Of a DNA stretch of 64,000 bases, positions 57,304 to 64,000 are shown piece by piece (position 1 is the stretch's first letter; each line of letters opens with the position of its first letter). The notes under the pieces were generated by a model, which worked only from the letters and a program-made list of their open reading frames with translations, did no database searches and was not told where the DNA came from. The stretch spans positions 1,679,538 through 1,743,537 of the forward strand of contig SCFE01000082.1 in assembly GCA_004352715.1 (NCBI GenBank), written 5' to 3'. Made by a program: the position numbers and the translations under genes. The stretch comes from Hofstenia miamia. Its lineage: Eukaryota; Xenacoelomorpha; Acoela.

Positions 57304-59857
57304 TATATATCATCAAATGGCTGGATTGCCATACTTTAGATTCAAATTCTTATTGAGTTGGGGGAAAGACCTGTGAGTATAATGATGGACTACGTTTGTT
57401 ATATTAAATTGTAATTACATGCAAGGATTACTTTATTTGTCTACATTACAGGAGGGGAACATTTTTATTATATTTTCAGGTTCTAAAAATACAGTTTTCA
57501 ATATATGTTAACAGTAGGGATTACACACAACTAGGACCACATAAATGTCTTAAGTAAGCAGCGTTTAATCATACTTACACAACAAATGAGATCTCTGGCA
57601 TGTGAGATCAATTGGAAATTACCAGTCGGCTTCTTGATTACATCCGATGAATTGTTGTGGGTTTTGGCCCTTATATCTCTTCTGGAATGCCTAGAAGAGG
57701 TTAATCTGTAAATCTATTCTCAGAAAACACCAAATTATAGTAAATTGATTAACATTTTTTCTAAGTTTCTTGGACAGTTCCTTACTTAAAAATTAGGACA
57801 GTGCTAGCAAAGAAAAACCTAAAAAATTTCAGTTTTAGGAAAAAAGTGATGCCTGGCAATAATTCTACCCAAGCATTAAATTCTTTTTGTTATGAAGACA
57901 CTCTTCTACATTATTGTTTGATATTAAAGCATACTACAACTGCACACCAACGTGCAAAGTTTTCAATCCGTTATCTTGTAATTTCTTCAAAATAAATGGT
58001 GAAAAAGAAGTCATTCTGTAATTTATATAAATTACGAAATTACAAAATTTATTAATATTAATTGAACATAGTGCTGCACATTAAGGATTTTCAATGTCCG
58101 TTAATTTATTCGAAACTCAAAATAGGACTGTATGCAGGTCAGTTTCTTCATTGGCCACCCAGGGTCGACTTAGTTAATTAGTTAACCAGCCTGACTGGTT
58201 GCTGTCTTTTACACATTTCAAAATTCAAAATTGTTGAATTTTCAAGCATGTGACTAGGTTTCTTAAGCAGATTGTCTCAGAGAATAACATGTACGTAATG
58301 TATTACAGACCTGTTAAATATGAAATTAAATCACAAATCAAAACAATAGTTAATTTTATGTTTGGTGAACCAGCAGAATCTTTGGTATAGAAGAATATTT
58401 TTTTGAAAATTTCTGTGGTTGAACGTGTAAATTACAACAATTCGGGGAAAAACTTCATTAAGATAATCTACACTTGCATACACAATTTATTTAAATGTCA
58501 GTTGATAGCAAACAATTTGTTTTTCTGGAATCCACAATGAAATTTTTAAAAGCATTATGTCATTAGAGTAAATAGAGGGAGCTCACACATTTTTTTGATG
58601 CACAACGCCACATTCTATATAATTGCAAGATAAAATGATGCAAAAATATTCAAAGCTATATGCATGAAGTAAACAAAGAAAGACAAAAAGTAATTATACA
58701 AAAACATAAATATATAAAGACATAAATACAAGTGAATGTATGCACTGTACATATATCTATAAAAATTTCAAAAAAAAATCTTAAAAATGAAAAATTATTA
58801 ATGTTAATGTAATTTTTTATTAACAAAATTGAAAATTATTTATTTATAATAACTAGAACCAACTAGAACCAATACACGGTCTCATTTATGATATGTTAAA
58901 AATTTGTTCTTTAAACATTTACTAAAAAATTAGGTATTTGTGAGCCCTTGTCTAGATTGGAATATTTTTCGGAGAAACGAATGATGCAAAACCGCCTAGA
59001 AATTACGATTTCTCAATGATGAAAAGTCCATCAATTGAGAGTCAACAAGGTGTGATTGATCACTCATAATATTGCACTATATGTACTATAGTCAGACCTG
59101 TAGATCTATCCAAAACATTCCATAAAAGTGATTTCTCATAGATCATTCTATTCGATTTCCACCATAGGATGGATTAGTAAAGAAAATCAGGTGTATTTTA
59201 ACCAACTGAGTAAAAAATACAACTAGTAGGGATAGACGGTACCTACTCCAAAAACCACAATACTTCTGATTATATATACTGGTACAATGCAGAAATGTTG
59301 ACAAAAACCAACCAGAATTACATTTTTTTTTAAAAACCATCAGCTACTTTTTCATAAAAAGCCTCTAATACATGAATTTGCTTGTAGTTTTATTAGTAAA
59401 AAAATGGATAAGAACTCTTTTAGTGATTATATTTGCAGTTGTTTATTAACAGTTTACATATGCAAAGATATTTTCGATGGTCAGAAACTTTACCGCAAAT
59501 ATGATATATTCCAACAATGTATCAACAACTTGAGACAGTCAATCGAAATACTGTAGAATCATCACCCAGGCTTTAGATGTGTATTAACTCAGAGCTATTT
59601 AGAGATGCTGAACTACAGTTTCTTACAAGCGGGGTAATGTCTATCTAGATTAACTTTTGTTGTCTCATGTACACGTTTTCTGATTATCCATACTAAACTA
59701 TATTTAGAATCCATACGATATTAGAACAACATGTAACAGCCACAATTTAGGTAACCGTATGAGAGAGACTCCAGCTAACAATGGGCTCACTGCCCGACGC
59801 GGTATCTGATCACCAAGAAGCCGTCCGCCCATCCGCAACAGAGTAGTGTTCCATCCA
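54740..59857. other. Long non-coding AT-rich stretch
   Basis: No gene, transposon end or structured repeat that I can support over 5 kb. It contains a (TA)n tract at about 57266-57310 and several ACATGCAAAAG words near 55910-56100. Small frames (57801-57995, 59143-59340) lack protein features. Confidence 0.45.
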
Positions 59858-60780
59858 TTGACAGACTCAGCTCATTCTCATTTGATCTAATTTTATTATG
59901 TGTGCCCTAACTATGTGGTAATAAAAGATAGTGCAGACACTTCGACTTAATGACTCATTCTCAAATTCAAGTGTAACTTTCGATAGTATAATAATGCAAC
60001 CGTTCATCGGCACTAACTGCTGATATAAAAATCTAGTAAATACATAACGCAGCAGTTTCCTACCCTACATATAGTAATAATAAATCTAACTACTGACTAC
60101 TGACACTAGCTGCAGTAATTTAAAAAGGAGTTAAAAACCATTAAAGCATACAACTAATAGCAGCTTCCTAAACCTACGATGATATTGACACTTAAAATAA
60201 CTTCAATACATAAAAGTCCGTTTTCGGTCATTATGGGTTGACTTAAACAACAATTTGGATCCAAAATAAAATAAGTAAAAATAGATAATACCTAGGGTGG
60301 CGATCTTGCCTTATCTCGTATTTGTTACTACATGCAACAAGTGAAATCGATCGATAGCCAGCTAGACGGTAAGTAAAAAGCCCTTATACCTATTCCTAAC
60401 TTATATGCATTGTATCGATCTAGACAGCAAAACATATATATATATATATATTGACAGACTAAGCTCATTCTTATTTGATCTAATTTTATTATGTGTACCC
60501 TAACTATGTGATAATAAAAGCTAGTGCAGACACTTCGACTTAATGACTCATTCTCAAATTCAAGTGTAACTTTCGATAGTATAATAATGCAACCGTTCAT
60601 CGGCACTAACTGCTGATATAAAAATCTAGTAAATAAATAACGCAGCAGTTTCCTACCCTACATGTNTTTGTTACTACATGCAACAAGTGAGATGGATTGA
60701 TAGCCAGCTAGGCGGCGATGAAAAAGCCCTTATACCTATTCCTAAGCTATATGCGTTGTCTCGATCTAGGCAACAAACCA
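59858..60780. repeat. Tandem duplication of about 593 bp across a single-N join
   Basis: 59858-60072 is repeated almost exactly at 60451-60665 (offset 593), and 60321-60435 is repeated at 60667-60781 (offset 346) with more differences. The second unit lacks about 247 bp, presumably inside the single-N gap at 60666. A (TA)n tract (60433-60451) lies at the junction. Content is non-coding. Confidence 0.85.
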
Positions 60781-60784
60781 TTTC

Positions 60785-61940
60785 ATCCCTCACAACAGCC
60801 TAGTGATCGGTACAACCATGAATCGCCTAGCTGCGCATTTTAATTAATAATCAAACCAAGAAAAATAAGTAGATAATAAGGAGTTTATTCTCCATCAACG
60901 ATTCTCTCCTGGTTCTACACATTTATAGAAATTTTTATAAACATATTTACTGCTAAACAAGTACCTGTCACCGTTTTAGTTGCCAATTGCAGAAATTTCT
61001 GCTTTAAGATGGCGCTGTCAAAATCGACGTGGAGCGTAAACGTCCACATGTGATTTGTCAAAAGTTAAAGTGACGAGTAATTGTTTTCACAAATTAATAT
61101 CGAATTCAAATTACATGGCTTGGTTTAATGCTAATTTATCAAAAACACAAAATTAATAAAATCAAGTAAATTTATAATTCGATCTTGTTCCCCAATTTCA
61201 GTTCTTTGTTGCTTTTTGATGGATTATGCTACAATATCTAAAAACATTAACGATCTAAAATATATCAAGTATAAGAAACAGGCATCCACAGGACTTGAAA
61301 CCTTCGCTCAACTGACTCACAAAGAGGATCTTACAGAAACTACACGGAAGAACATAGTAGTTCTGCTAACAATTTTTTTGTTAAATTGTTTACTATTATT
61401 TACTAATTGTTAATGTATGGCAAATTGTACGCATTCATAATACAACTCTTTTTGTTTAAGATCAGTTGGTTTTTTTAATTCTCGTATTCAATTACCAATA
61501 CTTTGATGTCAGAGGTAAATTCTTCTTTTTATCAGGGAAGAGCTCAAGATACATCTGAGGGATGCCAAGTTCGTGCTGCCTTGCGATATACGTTCATCTC
61601 TTCCATGATTTACTTAGAAGACATTCATTCTCGTATGAATTTAATTTTACTTTAATTCAGTAGTTGTTAGATTTAACGCCAGTGACCGCCAAGTTGTGTG
61701 TAAGCTTGTATTACAATTGTTTAATTCACTACTCATGTGCTCGAAGCTTAGGTTTTCGATCTCCCAGCTGATCAGTAGTATTACTCATTCACTAAAACAA
61801 TCGTGTAGTTTTCTTTATACAATTCTCTATTGGTGCTTATGATCAGTAGTTATTTACACCTTGAACTATAGATGTTACTTGTATTTATGCTAATACGCTA
61901 ACACTAATTCAGTCAATGCTACATGATAGCCCAAAAATTT
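60785..61940. other. Non-coding stretch before gypsy element 3
   Basis: No gene recognised. It may hold the LTR of the element that follows, but no pair or primer-binding site could be confirmed. Confidence 0.35.
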
Positions 61941-61947
61941 TAAAGAA

Positions 61948-62226
61948 TTGGAACCGAAACTAGTGTTTACTTTTTCAAACTCTATTTCTTTACTGCAGAA
62001 CCACCAAAACTATGCTGTAAATTACTGGTTTATTGACTATTTATTATCTCCAACAAATCTAAAGTATGTTATGAAGAACGCTATTGCCTCGTTAATCTGG
62101 AAGAATCGTATCGTTATCAAAGAAGAATACGAAAAATACTCAGATTTACTTTCACTCTCCCTCACTCTAAGAAAAGTAATAAAAATGACAAGTCAAAAAA
62201 CCGAATACGAAATGCATATGTCTTAA
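61948..62226 (+). CDS. Hypothetical ORF before gag, unrecognised
   Basis: 92 codons (MEPKLVFTFSNSISLLQNHQ ... KKVI-type basic end), directly upstream of the gag remnant and on the same strand. The C-terminal part is helical and charged, as in the gag N-termini elsewhere in the window. It may be the broken beginning of gag. No family match. Confidence 0.25.
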   Translation: MEPKLVFTFSNSISLLQNHQNYAVNYWFIDYLLSPTNLKYVMKNAIASLIWKNRIVIKEEYEKYSDLLSLSLTLRKVIKMTSQKTEYEMHMS

Positions 62227-62239
62227 AGCAAAAGCCAAC

Positions 62240-63400
62240 TCGCAAATATTGGTATTGATATGAAAGAAAAATTAGAAAGGTTAGAAACTCCAATTCAAAT
62301 TATGCAACCTGCGGAAACTCCCCAAACCTCTTCTGAAAGATGACCTGAATCGCACTCCTATTGGAAACCCAACAGAGAAAATTTTAAAGAGAAAAAACTG
62401 AACTAAGGAACGAAATTACAATTATAAAATCCGAAACAAAATCATCGCTATCGCCCAAGCAGGACAATTTAAATTAAGTCCAGTGGGTACTCCGCGAAAA
62501 CTGGCACACAAACCAGAAGAGACGAGACAATCACCTATTAAAATCGCAGCTCTATATGAGCCAACACTCCAACAAGCTTTCAACACTAATATTAATAAAA
62601 AAAGTAAATGTTACCAGATGATCCAATGAGAACGGATCTAAAGATAAACCGACCACCTCCTTACTTTACAGGAACAATCAGCACTACTGCTCCAATATTC
62701 CCTGAATGGATCGTGATTTTTGAAATATACGTTTCACAGCAAGCAGCATAAAACAAAATGGTTGTGCTCAATTGCCCCTTTTCTTAAAAGAGAAATTGCT
62801 AAGTGTTTACACGAATTTGGATCCGAAATCGAAAACTGACTATGATAAATTAGTGAAAGACCTGGGCTCACATTTTAACAATGAGAATACCAGGAAACAG
62901 TACCGTATGTTATTGTATAGTTGCAAAATGCGTAATGACGGTGATATTACCGAATATATACTGAAAGTGAATAAATTGTTACAATTGTCTGTGGAAGAAG
63001 GTCGATAATATAAACAAGACCTCTATTCTTATATACATGCCGGAATGTCACCTCTATTTAGAAGATGCTTTGAAAATAAATGTGACATCGAAGACTATCA
63101 ATACTTTAATAAACAAATGTGTTAATATCCAGCTTAGTATGGAAAACAATCACCACGTACACTAAGAACTTGGATTCCAGAACACAACTTCGAACTTTAA
63201 GAAAACAAAAACCACCAAAATAGATTAAAACTAAACCAACAAATATGGAAAAAGTGAGATGCCGAGAATGTGAACAGCAAGGACATCTTAAGTTGGCCTA
63301 AAAGGCAGTTGTATATGCCCTAAGCAAAGACGGTTTCTATACTGTTGAAGATTTAGAAGAAATTGCATGTCAAAGTGAAGAAGAAACTTTAAACTAATAA
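62240..63400 (+). pseudogene. Gypsy-like gag of LTR element 3
   Basis: Capsid traces start at about 62625 (MRTDLKINRPPPYFTGTIST, FPEWIVIFEIYVSQQ). They continue in shifted frames through 62772-63008 (LLSVYTNLDPKSKTDYDKLV, YRMLLYSCKMRNDGDITEYI) and SILIYMPECHLYLED. These match, in order, the capsid of elements 1 and 2 (KMDYKKLV, QYRMLL). The zinc knuckle at about 63259-63300 reads CRECEQQGHLKLA and then stop, so its last cysteine is lost. At least four frame breaks. Confidence 0.7.
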
Positions 63401-63464
63401 GGGCACCAACCCCAAATGCCAATGAGGAGTGTCTAATCGTCACCGATCTTAGAAAGAAACCCCA

Positions 63465-63769
63465 TCCGGTTAACTATAAATAGCATTAATATAAAAGCCA
63501 CCATCGATACTGGAGCATTGATCACCTTAATGGCGGATACCTGTGCTACAGAAATTGGGGGGACACTAGAGAACAGGGAGAAAGAAGAATTGCGACTCAT
63601 TAATGTTTTTTGTGACTACATCAACATAAAAGGCGTCGTCCAAAAAGTCCCGATTACAATACAACACGTCAAATTCCAACACAATATCTGTATAGTCGAC
63701 ACCCATTACCAACCACTTCCATACGAGATGATACTTGGTCGAGAATTCTCACTGAAAATAACTCTGTGA
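63465..63769 (+). pseudogene. Gypsy-like aspartic protease of element 3
   Basis: Reads SININIKATIDTGALITLMAD with an intact D-T-G active site (63503-63517), then CDYINIKGVVQKVPI and LPYEMILGREFSLKITL with the ILG flap-proximal motif, ending at a stop. This is the only protease in the window with both the catalytic triplet and the C-terminal ILG segment in one frame. The first start codon in this frame (63518) is after the active site, so it must be read as part of a gag-pol fusion. Downstream pol traces continue to the window edge without a clear RT. Confidence 0.7.
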
Positions 63770-64000
63770 TCGACTACTACTCCAGAACTTTAACTATCAA
63801 AGAAAATGACAACGTGAAAATATCATTAAAACAGCAAACAAAACTTCATCCGAGTTTTCTTTGCTAGAACATCTACGAGTAGAACTGAACCACTGGAAGT
63901 TGGTAAAAATAAAGACGAAAACATCAATGAACGGCGACTTCAGTATTTCGAACCAATATGGAATTAACTCCAAGAAAATCATACTGCTAAATAATATCTT

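Overview
The window looks like a repeat-rich stretch of an AT-rich invertebrate nuclear genome. By eye GC is about 30%, with long A/T runs, (TA)n, (ATT)n and (ATC)n microsatellites, runs of N of scaffold type, and many nested, decayed mobile elements of the kinds seen in animals: Ty3/gypsy-like LTR elements, apurinic-endonuclease LINEs, Tc1/mariner, hAT and Maverick/Polinton-like. I could not identify the species. I see no convincing host gene, tRNA, rRNA or CRISPR array; almost every coding trace belongs to a mobile element and nearly all are broken by stops or frameshifts.

Layout. 1-7.8 kb: mostly non-coding, with a 21-bp minisatellite (2.05-2.23 kb) and a broken LINE reverse transcriptase (2.77-3.90 kb). 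7.86-8.75 kb: two hAT transposase remnants. 8.75-18.17 kb, minus strand: a Maverick/Polinton-like virus-derived gene block. In transcription order it holds a coiled-coil gene resembling a family recurrent in animal Polintons, a jelly-roll-like structural protein fragment, a small broken ORF, a capsid-like fragment, an adenain-like cysteine protease and a fibre-like protein. Five genes of this block are preceded by the same signal, a GGAAAAA/TTTTTCC palindrome followed by TATATA a few bases before the ATG. The block is split by a Gypsy-like LTR element (about 12.02 to at least 15.2 kb, crossing a 1-kb gap). A second, internally deleted LTR element follows (18.6-20.8 kb).

23.8-25.6 kb: a dead Tc1-like transposon inserted in a (TA)n tract. 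26.8-29.0 kb: a minus-strand gag-like gene. 30.1-35.1 kb: a plus-strand gypsy pol (protease linker, RT, RNase H, integrase) interrupted by an 802-bp insert with terminal direct repeats, followed by a cluster of polypurine-like repeats and another gag-like ORF of the same family as the one at 27-28 kb. 35.1-38.64 kb: a related gypsy element on the minus strand, pointing towards the first. 38.64-40.88 kb: LINE A (plus) with LINE B (minus) inserted in it. 42.34-44.71 kb and 52.97-54.72 kb: two copies of LINE C, the first carrying a deleted mariner element. 45.1-45.9 kb: a Tc1 fragment split by a perfect hAT-type MITE. 51.5-52.4 kb: a hAT transposase remnant. 59.86-60.78 kb: a tandem duplication across an assembly gap. 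62.6-64 kb: a third decayed Gypsy-like gag-protease, running off the window.

The assembly needs caution. There are five N runs and four single-N joins; three of the gaps are flanked by near-identical duplicated sequence, and one single N (12019) joins the LTR protease directly to the Polinton-like block. The most unusual signal is the repeated palindrome-TATATA-ATG arrangement in the Polinton-like block. Next come the duplicated zinc-knuckle/protease unit, the gag-like ORFs that follow integrase, and the short element with terminal direct repeats.
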